The position numbers and the translations under genes were made by a program. DNA of 35,478 bases from contig NZ_JXYS01000036.1 in the NCBI RefSeq assembly GCF_000949295.1, positions 1-35,478 on the forward strand, in the 5' to 3' direction. Source of the stretch: Acidithrix ferrooxidans. Its GTDB lineage: Bacteria > Actinomycetota > Acidimicrobiia > Acidimicrobiales > Acidimicrobiaceae. Positions 9,112-17,558 of this stretch are shown piece after piece. Positions within the stretch are counted from its first letter, which is position 1. Every line of letters starts with the position of its first letter. A model generated the notes under the pieces. That model did no database searches. It saw only the letters and a list, made by a program, of their open reading frames with translations, and was not told the origin of the DNA.

Positions 9112-9565
9112 CTAATCGACTTTGGCTGGACATCGTAGACTTTTGGGTAATGCAAGTGTTGATGGCCATTGAGAGCTATAACCTAGCGCCACCAGCCTGA
9201 CATGGATCGCCTTAGCCCGGACCTTAGCCTTAGACTTGTCAACGGCTTCCTCAATTATGCCAGCGTACTTATCGGTGGCCTTAGGACGCCTCTCATATTG
9301 ACCCTGTCGTATCAGTTGCCCGGCATTTCGTGCTTGAACATACTTCTTTAGGGGTATTAGGAGAACAGCCAACGAACTGCGCTGCTCCGTTATACGATCC
9401 AAAAAGATCGTAAGCCTCAATAATTTCCATGGATTCTTTGCTATCCTTCACTTTGGGCCCTTTCTTGGCATTAGGAGTGGTATAAATCCATAATGCCCCA
9501 AGATAAGGGCCTTCATTCTTCTTTTTTCTCAAAAAGTGATAGCCAGACCGCCTTTGCGTGCCCAC
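9112..9565 (-). pseudogene. IS21-family transposase (IstA) N-terminal remnant, frameshifted
   Basis: Two overlapping leftward frames join into one protein. The first carries IIEAYDLFGSYNGAAQFVGC, the helix-turn-helix of IS21 IstA. The second continues with KKYVQARNAGQLIRQGQ, then KYAGIIEEAVDKSKAKVRA and HVRLVALGYSS, the segment just before the catalytic core. The join is at a run of four C (minus strand) near 9350, where removing one base restores SPNTLKKYVQAR. Everything after about residue 130 (the DDE domain) and the IstB ATPase gene are missing. It is therefore a dead fragment. IS21 IstA is a DDE transposase acting with IstB. The first residues, around 9500-9565, overlap a long palindrome and may not be original. 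Confidence 0.7.
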
Positions 9566-9611
9566 TCTCGGGTCCAGGGGACCCGAGAGTGGGCCGTCAC
9601 GCTAGGCGGTC
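9546..9611. repeat. 66-base interrupted palindrome (cruciform-forming)
   Basis: Three nested paired blocks: GACCGCC 9546-9552 with 9605-9611, GCGTG 9556-9560 with 9598-9602, and a 15-bp perfect inner stem 9561-9575 with 9579-9593 around a 3-base loop. The small unequal internal loops and higher GC than the surroundings resemble REP/BIME-type palindromes or a strong structured RNA. No T-run follows. Confidence 0.8.
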
Positions 9612-10134
9612 ATCCTGTATGCAATTTTCGTTGCTATATTCATTCATACCAAATGGCCATATTCATGCATTTTGTAATGGCCGTTGACAAACTGAGCGAC
9701 TAATGCCGTTGTGAATGGTTGACTTTTTCACCCGATGCCAATACGCCTAGTTGATTTTCAGTTGATTTATTGGCCACTGATGTGAATCGGCCAAAAGTTT
9801 GTAGTAGCAGAAATCGAGCATATTAATAGTTGCATATTAATAAAGAGACCACCTTCGTATTTGATACGCAAGAGGATTGCTTAGGGACTGCGTCCGCCAG
9901 AGGCTAATTCGTAGGTCGTAATTTTAGAGTTGAATAGCTATTTCCTTGCGGGGCCATCTTCTTTAGGGGGCCAACCGTTTCACTTATCCATCCGAACGGT
10001 GCGCCACTTGTTTTTTTTGCGAAGGGGAAAACTTTGAAAGAGACCGAGTCCTAGAGTTCAGGGGGATTAAAGTATTTTATTTGCTGACTACCAAGCTTTA
10101 CCTTTAGATCGAATTAGCTGTTATGGTTTGTGAA
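9612..10134. other. Intergenic stretch with no convincing gene
   Basis: About 520 AT-rich bases after the palindrome and before the end of the leftward EAL gene. It holds near-repeated short phrases (ATGGCCAT, TTGATTTTCAGTTGATTTA, GCATATTAATA twice) but no recognisable gene, RNA or terminator for the EAL gene. Confidence 0.5.
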
Positions 10135-11250
10135 CTATGAGGGGTTGGGCCACGTGAGATTGGTCGGGGGATTGCGCATAGGTTTGGCAAAGAGAAAGCC
10201 TTGTGCGAGAGTGGCACCGTTTTTGGCAACGAAAGCGAACTCTTCCTTTGTCTCAATACCTTCGGCTACGACCTCGATCCCCTGCTCTCTGGCAGCAGTT
10301 GCTAAGCCGCGGAAGATCGACTGTTTCAGTGGATTGCGGTCAATATCAATGATAATTTCGCGATCGACCTTGATGATGTCGGGCGAGAGGTCAATTAATG
10401 TATTGAGACCTGCATATCCACTACCTACGTCATCTAGTGCCACTTTGAAGCCGTTGTGACGGTAGTAGTCGAAGATACGACCAAGGTGGTCCATGTCTTC
10501 GATGCGTTCGGTCTCGGTTACCTCAAAGACGATTCGACTGGGGTCAAAGTTTGCCTCATCAGCTATCTCTAGGGTGGTGCGCAGACACTGACGCGGATCA
10601 TAGATTGCATTGGGAAGAAAGTTGATGAAGATGCGACCTGGAAGTTCCAGTTCTGCGGCTGTGCGAATGGCGGTTTCTCGAGCAAGGCGATCCAGGAAAA
10701 ACACGGCATCGTTGGCTCGCGCGTATTCAAAGAGCACCGTGGGTGAGATGATTTCTCCTGTCTCGTTTCGTCCTCGAGATAGTGCCTCAAAGCCATGTAA
10801 TTGTTGACTTGCTATCTCCACCACGGGCTGAAAGTGAGTCTCAATTCTTTTGTTCTCGAGACATTTGCGCACTTCTGGATGTCCCATAGAGCGTCGGTAT
10901 TTATCGAGACTCTGGACACCTCGCATGACATCAAAGGTGACTTCTTCACCAGAACGAAGGGTGAGGAGTTGAATCTCGCGTTGCTGAAAGTCTGAGAGGT
11001 TCGCCTGACATGCGAGAAACTGTAGCGCTGTAACTGAATCTGCACCACTGTGTTTTAGTGAGAGGCCGTTAACTTCAAAATCAAAGCCGCCACGGCGCAT
11101 TGACTCTTCTAAGAGTATTAGTAACTCCATCGATGGGACCGAGAGTAAGACTCGATCAAATTCTTGTTGTTCTGGCACGCAGAAGGTACCGCATTCTCTA
11201 CATGGCACGCTATTTAATCCATTTCTACGATGGAGCCGGTCGAGCTTCAA
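10135..11250 (-). CDS. EAL-domain cyclic-di-GMP phosphodiesterase
   Basis: Residues ~135-365 form an apparently complete EAL domain: HFQPVVEI, GFEALSR (the EAL signature), the metal-binding Asn in FINFLPNAIYDP, EVTETERIED, ALDDVGSGYAGL, IIKVDREII, VAEGIETKEE and QGFLFAKP. All metal and catalytic positions I can check are kept, so hydrolysis of c-di-GMP to pGpG is expected. The first 130 residues form an N-terminal region with a CRECGTFC cluster (Cys 17, 20, 24) that could bind zinc or iron-sulfur and sense redox or metal state; this is inference. There is no membrane segment, so the protein is cytoplasmic. The start is uncertain: TTG at 11250 or GTG at 11208, neither with a clear ribosome-binding site. 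TAG stop. There is no cyclase partner nearby; the gene stands alone. Confidence 0.85.
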   Translation of the reverse strand: MKLDRLHRRNGLNSVPCRECGTFCVPEQQEFDRVLLSVPSMELLILLEESMRRGGFDFEVNGLSLKHSGADSVTALQFLACQANLSDFQQREIQLLTLRSGEEVTFDVMRGVQSLDKYRRSMGHPEVRKCLENKRIETHFQPVVEIASQQLHGFEALSRGRNETGEIISPTVLFEYARANDAVFFLDRLARETAIRTAAELELPGRIFINFLPNAIYDPRQCLRTTLEIADEANFDPSRIVFEVTETERIEDMDHLGRIFDYYRHNGFKVALDDVGSGYAGLNTLIDLSPDIIKVDREIIIDIDRNPLKQSIFRGLATAAREQGIEVVAEGIETKEEFAFVAKNGATLAQGFLFAKPMRNPPTNLTWPNPS

Positions 11251-12391
11251 CTATTTTTTTATCGACCAGATCCCAAAGTTAGTTAAGTATCCTTGCTGAA
11301 TCTTGCTCTTTTGCTCGGTTGTCTTGCTATTAATGCGAATGCTCACCTTGGCCAAACCTCCTAGCCAGGACTCTGCTGAGTCTGAGTTTTAGCAGCTTTT
11401 ATTTTTTTGACAATAGGATTGGAAACTAATTGTCTTCGAACTCATCGACAAGGGATCGCTTGGTGTTTTTGGTAGGGAAAGAGGTTGGAGCCTTCAAGCT
11501 GTGGAATTATTTGGGTATTGATCAGAAAATTTACCCGGTTGGAGCTGTGGGTTGGAGCGAGGTTGGTTGTGTTATTTCAAGTGAATTTATGTCACCTCTA
11601 ATTTGGAGATTAATTTGGAAAACGCAGGCTGCAGGGAACTGATGGAAGGTAGGAGTGAGCAAGATTAAGACTTTCAAGCGACCATTGGGTGCAATTTTGA
11701 ACCATTGATGATGTCGGCGACAGATTTTGTGGGAGCCGACACGGCTTATGCAATACCATTTAGGTGGCAGGGTCGCAGTCGTCGTGAATGAAATTAGATC
11801 GACCTAAGTCGACGTGGCGATCCGTTATGGGGGCTAGTAACTCGGTATAGCTGATCTCATAACTCCAAGGATGTGGCACCTTTTGATTTTTGGCAGCGCG
11901 ATAGAGATTGTGGAGCTCGTGGACAGAAAAAGTTTTTATTGAATTGGAAACCACCAAGATCTTCAAATTCCCATTGTGCCTATTTGGCGAGAATGTTTTT
12001 GCTTTTGGGCCTTCACTCTATTATTTCGAGTTATCCCTGCTCATCCCAAGGTGTCGGATCGATAGCTGGTTGAGGTTCTTTCGCAAGCAGACAGCGTCCT
12101 TTGATTGAGGCTCATCCCTGTGTCTTTATCTCGAGCAACTTAATTGTGTAAGGCACGGGTTCCGGTGATTCTTGGAGCTTGTCTTGCAATGCCAGCACAT
12201 GGACTAGGTCATTTGTGGGGATATGGTTAGTGTGTGCTTTGTCAATATGTCCCAGACACTGTCAATCTCCTTTGAAAAACGCCCCCATCACCAGTGCTCC
12301 TAGAGTTCTTTAGGCCGTCATGGCTATCTGCGCAAAAGAGGGTTGGGATAGTTAATTCAAAAATAGCCATTGAGCGTGACCCCCAATGATT
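11251..12391. other. Intergenic stretch, ~1.1 kb, no convincing gene
   Basis: Short frames occur on both strands without motifs. A weak hairpin with a T-rich tail (around 11373-11409, CTGCT...AGCAG then TTTTATTTTTTT) could be a plus-strand terminator, but no gene precedes it. Bases 12250-12395 (for example TGTCCCAGACACTGTCAATC and TGACCCCCAATG) resemble the repeated ends of IS21-like elements, but no transposase is adjacent, so this is only a possibility. Confidence 0.45.
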
Positions 12392-12643
12392 TTACGCTAT
12401 CTCTGTTTCTATGACCGTCATTAGACCGCCATCTACGAAGATAGATGCCCCGCTCTCGATTTGATTCACCTGGGCCTGATTCACCTGGGCCTGATTCACC
12501 TGGGCCTGATTCACCTGGGCCTGATTCACCTGGGCCTGATTCACCTGGGCCTGATTCACCTGGGCCTGATTCACCTGGGCCTGATTCACCTGGGCCGACA
12601 AGGTCTCATGAAGCTCAATATGAACTTGGGAGCGCTGGATCAC
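12392..12643 (-). pseudogene. Possible SDR C-terminal fragment fused to a pentapeptide repeat
   Basis: This leftward frame (GTG start at 12643, TAA stop) would encode a short head, nine AQVNQ pentapeptides and a tail ending ESGASIFVDGGLMTVIETEIA. The tail resembles the C-terminus of short-chain dehydrogenases (xGxxIxVDGGxxx). No other SDR motif is present, so I read it as a gene end left after deletion, with a minisatellite expanded at the junction. Whether it is translated is unknown. Because the repeat is open in all frames, the length of the frame is not evidence of coding. Confidence 0.3.
12462..12596. repeat. 15-bp minisatellite, nine identical copies
   Basis: The unit TGATTCACCTGGGCC is repeated nine times without a single change. 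Perfect identity means very recent expansion or active homogenisation. A period of 15 keeps all frames open: PGPDS or LGLIH on the plus strand, AQVNQ on the minus strand. There are no spacers, so it is not a CRISPR array. Confidence 0.95.
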
Positions 12644-13233
12644 AAGTAGTGAACCTTGGTTTATCTATAGAGAGATTGGTCACCGTCAATTTGGAAGTTT
12701 GCCTATCAGTTACGGTCAAATAGGGATAATCATGGCCAAATGAGGCCACTGGATTACTCGCCATTGGACCGATAGCGAACTTGGCAGGCAACATCAAAGT
12801 TGATTCGTTGCTTTTTGGAGTTGTACCTTGGGTAAATTTTCACTTAGTTGCTTTAGCTGGGTAGTTTTTTGACAGGGGATGTTAGCTGGGTTGAGCGTAC
12901 TTTTGATGACAAGGTACGTTCCAATGGAAGATCACAATGCAGTTCCTTTCAGTTGTGTAGCTCGAATTGTCGCGCTCGAATCAGGGACGGCATGCTTGTT
13001 GGTATTTCATTTGCGACAGCAGGGGACTCTACCCGGTGGAAAAGGCAATAGATGATTGCGCGGTAGTGGTCGTTTCTTTGATAGCTATTGAACTTGAAAT
13101 CGCACCGACTTTGATTTGTAAGATACCCCTGATACCCGCTGATACCCATATAGTGCCATTACACCGTCGATACAAGCCAATCTTGTAAAACTGGCTTCAA
13201 AACTTCTTTCAAACGGCTAGATTAGGGCTATAC
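12644..13233. other. Intergenic stretch with no convincing gene
   Basis: About 590 bases before tRNA-Gly. Only short unsupported frames. The tRNA promoter should lie in the last 60 bases; TATAC at 13229-13233 directly before the tRNA is too close to be its -10, so no promoter is called. Confidence 0.5.
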
Positions 13234-13307
13234 GCGGGTGTAGTTCAGCGGTAGAACATCAGCTTCCCAAGCTGAGAACGCGAGTTCGATTCTCGTCGCC
13301 CGCTCCA
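13234..13307 (+). tRNA. tRNA-Gly (anticodon CCC), CCA encoded
   Basis: A full cloverleaf can be drawn: acceptor GCGGGTG with CGCCCGC (one G.U), D arm GTTC/GAAC, anticodon stem TCAGC/GCTGA with loop TTCCCAA (anticodon CCC), four-base variable region, and T stem GCGAG/CTCGT with loop TTCGATT, then T and CCA. It is intact. It marks the left edge of the accessory region, but I see no duplicated 3' end of this tRNA to the right, so it is not shown to be an integration site. Confidence 0.95.
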
Positions 13308-13716
13308 GATGTATTAGCTCTTCAGCGGCTGTTTTTAATGCCGAGTTATTTCGTGTAGCTCCCGAAAGTCATGCTCAGACCATGTTTCGACCACATTGCG
13401 TAAATTTTTGCGGCTCTTGCGTTTCTACCGGGGTGGAGTACTCGATTTCATATGCGGTAAGACTCTTTATCAGCCCCAAGTGATCTTCTTTGTCTGATAG
13501 GTGTCTATAGTTGCGCCATGGATAAGACCATATGAAACTATTTAGTCAACCCAGATACGCCAAGACAACGGGCATCACTGACACGATGACCATCTTGTTG
13601 TTTGTTGTCTTTGGTAAATGAAGGCGGTTATTGATGGCTTAGTTATTTCACCACGATTGAATCAAGTACCCGCCAGTTGGGCTTTCCGCTATAGAGCAGT
13701 GCTCTTATGCGGTAAT
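13308..13716. other. Intergenic stretch after tRNA-Gly, no gene seen
   Basis: About 410 bases. No supported frame. The last ~100 bases are where the missing C-terminus of the broken ATPase gene would lie, but no family-like sequence is recognisable in any frame. Confidence 0.5.
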
Positions 13717-14659
13717 TCAGGTCTCAAGCAAGCCGCCGGCTAGATTCGGATTGGCATCTAAAGAGGCACCCTTAGATGAAACATTCATAAGTCGCGCAGC
13801 CAAGCCTGCATCGAGAAGTGAAACCTTTGGACGAGATACAACGCGCTTTGAAAGGTTGGTTGTCCACGCCGGTATGTTCTGCGTCAGATATAAGGTCTGT
13901 AGCAACTCTAGATAAGGAGTCAGGGTACGTTGAGGAATGGTAGTGTCGCGAGCCAAGTCGGCAACGTTCAACTCTCCGCTACTTCTTGCAGTCAACATTC
14001 TCGGGATCACTGGCAGCTCCGTGATACGTTGAAGGTTCGAGATATCCTCAGCCTCCCTGCGAAGTATGGCATTAGCATAGTTATAAAACCAAAGGTCACG
14101 ACGCCTTCCCGGAGCACGATTCAAGACCTCGGGATGTCCCCCGCAACAGCTAGTTCGAGATAGTCACTTCGGCTCAGATCACTTGTATGGTTTATGAATC
14201 TTTCACCGGACAAAGCCCGATCGATGAACTTCTCCCTATGCCCTATGAGCTCACCCTGACTTAGGCCGAACAACTCGATAATCTCAGCCCAACCAGCAAG
14301 ACTATCTTCAATAGTGGGTAATTTGAGGAGATTGGCCGATCCAGTCAAAAGAAACCTACCCAGACGATTATCGCCATCGACTACGAACTTTAGCGCTAAA
14401 ACTAATTCAGGGACACGTTGTACTTCATCAATAGCCAAAAGACGACCTGGGTCGGAGTTGAGGAACCCGACTGGATCCTCACGGGCGCCGTTCGCCGCAA
14501 CTGGATCGTCAAATGAAACTAACCGTCCGTCCTTAGAATCGACAATCTCTCTAATGAGTATCGTCTCCCCACCTTCCTGGCGCCCTGTATAACAACAACT
14601 CTGGTATCGCCAAGGGCCTCTAATACCCGACTCTTGGCATTTCTAGCGATTCGCACCAT
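13717..14659 (-). pseudogene. AAA ATPase of the DUF4143 type, frameshifted and C-terminally truncated
   Basis: Starts at ATG 14659 (MVRIARNAKSRVLEALGDTR), reads into a Walker A region (VVVIQGARKVG) and is then shifted: the continuation ETILIREIVDSKDGRLVSFD lies in another frame, broken at a run of four C near 14570. Walker B is LLAIDEVQR, followed by FLLTGSANLLKL. A second shift occurs at a run of five C near 14130; adding one base restores LAVAGGHPEVLNRAPGRRRD. The DUF4143 part (SLLDAGLAARLM) ends abruptly at AGGLLET plus TGA, about 100 residues short. Intact relatives are single-protein ATPases with a C-terminal nuclease-like fold; their biological role is unsettled. Both breaks lie at homopolymers, so reads should be checked. 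It lies back to back with an AbiEi fragment. Confidence 0.75.
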
Positions 14660-14685
14660 GTTTTGATTTTAGAAAATACTCGCCG

Positions 14686-14888
14686 ATTTGCTGTACTTAC
14701 TTCGTCAACTTACCGTCGTCGGTCGTCTCGAACATCGAGGTTGGGGGCTTTACCGACTAGCAGCCGTTCCCATCCCAGAACGGGGTGAATACCAAAAAGC
14801 CGTTTCGGGGTCTAACGGATTAGAAGTTATTTCTGGGGAATCTGCGCTTGACCTTTGGAACCTAGGGCACGTTAAATCTATAACGTAG
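14686..14888 (+). pseudogene. AbiEi-type antitoxin fragment
   Basis: The translated piece LRQLTVVGRLEHRGWGLYRL continues to ISGESALDLWNLGHVKSIT. It aligns closely with the middle of the intact AbiEi in this window (LRALALRGRAEQRERGLYRI... AGEAALDLWDLADV). The N-terminal winged-helix start and the whole C-terminal half are missing: after TAG at 14886 another stop soon follows. No toxin partner is adjacent. It is a leftover of a second AbiE module. Confidence 0.65.
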
Positions 14889-14983
14889 GAGTAATAGCGC
14901 TCTCCTAACACTCATGTGGTTCACCAAGACTCCATAACTGGCAAGTAACCCCTACGTGATTATTAGATTTACGTCTTGAAAGA

Positions 14984-15038
14984 CGATGTGAACCTTCTCA
15001 CGATACGCGACGCGACGCTCCCTATTCCGAAGGAGAAT
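14984..15038 (+). repeat. Repeat R2, copy 1 (probable IS3-family left end)
   Basis: About 80% identical to the sequence at 19134-19196: both share TGAACCTTCTCACGATACG, then CTCCCT and AAGGAGAAT. In the second copy it is followed by a start codon and an IS3 OrfA remnant, so R2 is best read as an IS3-family end plus the orfA leader. In this copy the transposase part has been lost. Confidence 0.6.
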
Positions 15039-15105
15039 GCAGAGCTTTCAATTGCATTCAAAAGAGGTAAAGTCTCGTGGGAAGTAAGGACATTGAAACC
15101 CAGTG

Positions 15106-15158
15106 GAACTGAATGGGATGTTCTCTGACACATTTTTGGGTGGATTGTTGAGTGGACA
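15106..15158. repeat. Repeat module, copy E (right part only)
   Basis: GAACTGAATGGGATG, then CTGACACATTTTTGGGTGGA and TTGTTGAGTGGACA match the right part of modules A-D. The left part (TGTCCGAGCTGG) and a tRNA piece are absent. The repeat stops about six bases before the stop codon of the intact ATPase gene. Confidence 0.7.
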
Positions 15159-15164
15159 ATTCGG

Positions 15165-16604
15165 TTATTTCCCGGAGAAGGAAAGCGCAAACGCCAGAAA
15201 AGATGAGGGTACCGCCCAAACAGCTTCTCCCTCTGTTGCGTCGAGAATATCCCTAGTCGCTAGGATTCCGGTACCAATAGCCGAATTGCGCAAGCCGAGG
15301 GCCTCCTGTCTCCACGAATCTGAGACGTATTTGCCCTCGATCGGTGTCATACGTGTCCCCAAATCCGCACACTTACCTACAAAATCAACCTCACTGCTAG
15401 CGTTTCGATAATGAGTGATCCAGTCCCCGGAACGAACCGAGCCAGGGCGCACTCTCTCATTCCACTGCAGAAGGGCGACGCCAAGCTGTTGCTCGTTCAA
15501 GCGGGTGACGTCGACTTGGCTTCGACCGTTGACGAGCTGTGGCAGTTTGGCTACGAGCGGATCAAGAAAATAGAGCTTTCCCTGCTTGCGAAGATCCGCG
15601 TTACCGCTGTTATCAGCTCTCGGGTTTCTCCAGACGAGAAATGCACTCGCGAGAGCATCGATACGCTTCATTAGAGTCTCTCGAGCCACCCCGACCTCTT
15701 CGGCGAAGCCACTTATGGCAGTGGGACTCGACAATCGGACCCCGATACCATTGATCACCGCACCTAGGATGACCTCGTTCATTCCACTGGTGATTGCGTC
15801 ACCTCTCACTACATCCCACAAGGCCTGCCACGTTGGCACCGCCACCTGATTAGTCCGACGCCATTCACCGACAGCCTTGGGGTACCCACCAACCTCAAGG
15901 TATGTCTGCCAAGCGGCTACCAAGTCATCGGTATACGGAGCGAGCGCCATCCAAGTTTCACGAGCCCGAGCAGACATCAACTCATCTGCACGAAGTCCCG
16001 CAACGGATGGCAAGTCAATTGACAAGCTATGACAGAACTCCCCAAAATTCATTGGCAGTAGGCACCTGTCGGGGTCGTCTACGGGACCTCTGCGACCTGC
16101 AAAAGCTTTAATTGCCTCGTCGAGATCTTGGTTCGTTGAACCGGTGAGTACGACACAATCATCACCGAAATGGGTGTTATCTCTGAGGTTCTTCACCACC
16201 GACCACCACTGCCCGCGGCAGGCCGTGACCTCATCGATAAACCAGTACCTCGGCCCATCACCCACAGAACTCGTTAAAACTCTCACCACATATTCGTACA
16301 GCGTCCCGAGCCGATTGGCCTGCCACCCATCCACGGTCACACGTATGATCTGCAGCGGATTTACCCCCTGGGCAAGAAGCGCCTGAATAGATCGCTTTAC
16401 TAGCACAGTTTTGCCAACTCGTCGGGGACCGTAGAGCATATAGAGGCCTCCGGACCGTATGTTCGCCAAAGACAAGGGATAGTAGTCAATCTGAGATCCG
16501 GCGGCCTCGAGCATATCTCGGTCAGTCGCTGCCCAATGAGGACTTCGCCACCAGGGACTATCTCGACGTACCGCCTCAGCAACCTGTCCCTCATTTACAA
16601 CCAT
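15165..16604 (-). CDS. AAA ATPase with DUF4143-like C-terminal domain
   Basis: About 479 residues from ATG 16604. Walker A GPRRVGKT and Walker B RYWFIDEV are intact, with the sensor-like CVVLTGST. A GGYPKAV motif and a winged-helix-like stretch (FAEEVGVARETLMKRIDALA) follow. The C-terminus has EVDFVGKCADLGTRMTPIEG-K, the E/D...ExK spacing of the PD-(D/E)XK-like fold seen in DUF4143 proteins. Longer upstream starts are rejected: they would translate the tandem promoter repeats into RWGFCRHSLQK duplications. A -10-like TATAGT sits 6 bases before this ATG, suggesting a leaderless mRNA. The gene is solitary, with its 3' end abutting repeat copy E and its promoter built of two identical palindromic repeats. 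Function is unknown; such ATPases are frequent in accessory and defence islands. TAA stop. Confidence 0.8.
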   Translation of the reverse strand: MVVNEGQVAEAVRRDSPWWRSPHWAATDRDMLEAAGSQIDYYPLSLANIRSGGLYMLYGPRRVGKTVLVKRSIQALLAQGVNPLQIIRVTVDGWQANRLGTLYEYVVRVLTSSVGDGPRYWFIDEVTACRGQWWSVVKNLRDNTHFGDDCVVLTGSTNQDLDEAIKAFAGRRGPVDDPDRCLLPMNFGEFCHSLSIDLPSVAGLRADELMSARARETWMALAPYTDDLVAAWQTYLEVGGYPKAVGEWRRTNQVAVPTWQALWDVVRGDAITSGMNEVILGAVINGIGVRLSSPTAISGFAEEVGVARETLMKRIDALASAFLVWRNPRADNSGNADLRKQGKLYFLDPLVAKLPQLVNGRSQVDVTRLNEQQLGVALLQWNERVRPGSVRSGDWITHYRNASSEVDFVGKCADLGTRMTPIEGKYVSDSWRQEALGLRNSAIGTGILATRDILDATEGEAVWAVPSSFLAFALSFSGK

Positions 16605-16693
16605 AAAAAAACTATAGCTTAAACCCCAGCGTTTTTGTAAAGAGTGTCTACAAAAACCCCAGCGTTTTTGTAAAGAGTGTCTACAAAAACCCC
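16605..16693 (-). promoter_or_regulatory. Two tandem 33-bp palindromic repeats before the ATPase gene
   Basis: Identical units lie at 16628-16660 and 16661-16693. Read on the minus strand each contains TTTTTGTA, nine bases, TACAAAAA: a dyad typical of an operator. A TTTACA in the unit nearest the gene is 19 bases from TATAGT, which ends 6 bases before the ATG, so the repeats overlap the -35 region. Repressor or activator binding here is inference. Confidence 0.65.
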
Positions 16694-17107
16694 AGGGTGT
16701 TGTAGGCACAATCGTCCACGGTAAAGCGAAATTCTATATAACCTCCAGCCAATCGAACTCCGAAGCGAGCCGCCTCTGGATTGTTCGACGCAGTATTGGC
16801 AAAACCCCATGATTGCCAACAAGCGTGCGCTGTATCTTCAAGTGTTGCGCTTTAGAACGAGAAGAGTATCGGCTCGTCCTCCCAAGTTAATCCTTCGCAC
16901 TACCGGGCCTTTGGTGAGAATTTTGTGATTGGTACCGCAAGACATCCGATGGTTAATCGAACCTTGGATCGGTTTTGCGAGGTTTTTTGAAACTTCCATG
17001 GGATGCTTGCTACGAGTGATGCCTAGGAACACGCCGATGTTGCGTTTTCAACGCCCGTATTACTGACTATCCACTGATAACTCAGTACTGAATAGCAACT
17101 TGCCGTA
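16694..17107. other. Intergenic stretch with no convincing gene
   Basis: About 410 bases between the ATPase promoter repeats and the first tRNA fragment. Short frames only, with no motif or ribosome-binding site. Confidence 0.5.
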
Positions 17108-17147
17108 GGCCCACCGGGACTCGAACCCGGGACCAAGGAATTATGAG
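17108..17147 (-). repeat. Detached tRNA 3' half, copy A (att-like)
   Basis: 40 bases identical, apart from one change, to the 3' half of the intact CAU tRNA at 26754-26830: from the acceptor 3' strand through the T arm to the anticodon loop, ending exactly at TTATGAG. The 5' half is absent, so this is not a functional tRNA. A fragment ending in the anticodon loop is what an integrase crossing over there would leave. It is followed after ~10 bases by repeat module A. Confidence 0.9.
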
Positions 17148-17156
17148 ATGGATCGG

Positions 17157-17312
17157 AAGTGTCCGAGCTGGGAGTCATAGTGTCGCATAATTGCAGTTAC
17201 TAGCTTTACAATCTAAAGACCATTGAGACTCCGTGAAACTGAATGTTACGCTCTCGGACACATTTGTTGGGTGAATTGTTACGTGGACAGGCTTGCTTTA
17301 TCAGCCCCAAAG
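17157..17312. repeat. Repeat module, copy A
   Basis: Starts AAGTGTCCGAGCTGG and carries TGTCGCATAATTGCAG, then the inverted CTCGGACACATTTG, then GTGGACAGGCTTGC. It is nearly identical over ~150 bases to copy C and more distantly related to B, D and E. TGTCC-type words thus occur at least four times, two facing each way. It could be a short non-autonomous insertion element with TGTCC ends or an integrase arm-site region. Confidence 0.85.
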
Positions 17313-17428
17313 ATTTCAGCGAAGTGGTCCAAAGATTGTGGCAAGGTCAAACGTCGCCAGACATATAGCAATCAGTGTCGCAACCGCTTCTTACTTCCTT
17401 CATTGGACGATTGTGCGATAAAAGTCGC

Positions 17429-17527
17429 GTGTACGATCATCCACTTTGCTATAGTGTGTACGATCATCCACTTTGCTATAGTGTGTACGATCATCCACTT
17501 TGCTATAGTGTGTACGATCATCCACTT
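17429..17527 (+). promoter_or_regulatory. hipB: Four tandem 27-bp repeats in the hipBA promoter
   Basis: Units start at 17429, 17456, 17483 and 17510, the last cut short after 18 bases. Each begins GTGTACGATCATCCAC and the full ones end TTTGCTATAGT, which contains an extended -10 (TGCTATAGT). The array ends 32 bases before the hipB start. HipB proteins repress their own promoter by binding repeated operators, so these are likely HipB sites overlapping three stacked -10 elements. Confidence 0.75.
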
Positions 17528-17558
17528 AAGACAGCATTTATTTCCTTAGGAGGCACCT

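Noticed and set aside
12462-12596. CRISPR array
   Set aside because: Units are directly adjacent with no spacers and only 15 bp long; no cas genes in the window.
12445-12723. Long repetitive frames encoding PGPDS or LGLIH repeats on the plus strand
   Set aside because: A 15-bp repeat without stops keeps several frames open automatically; no ribosome-binding site, no family similarity outside the repeat.
13234-13307. tRNA-Gly as a second integration site
   Set aside because: No duplicate of its 3' end was found in the window.
14969-15190. Leftward frames sharing the IVRRFTS ending (also at 18832-19185)
   Set aside because: The similarity is only repeat R2 read in antisense, not a protein family.
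16605-16822. N-terminal extension or upstream gene with repeated RWGFCRHSLQK / FVDTLYKNAGV
   Set aside because: It is just the 33-bp promoter repeat read in coding frames; the ATPase family similarity begins at the ATG at 16604.
17108-17147. Functional tRNA gene at the detached pieces (also 19525 and 22892)
   Set aside because: Only the 3' half is present; no D arm or acceptor 5' strand can be found next to any of the three.
17429-17527. CRISPR-like or coding repeat (VYDHPLCYS) before hipB
   Set aside because: No spacers; position before a TA operon and the -10 elements fit a promoter/operator array better than a gene.
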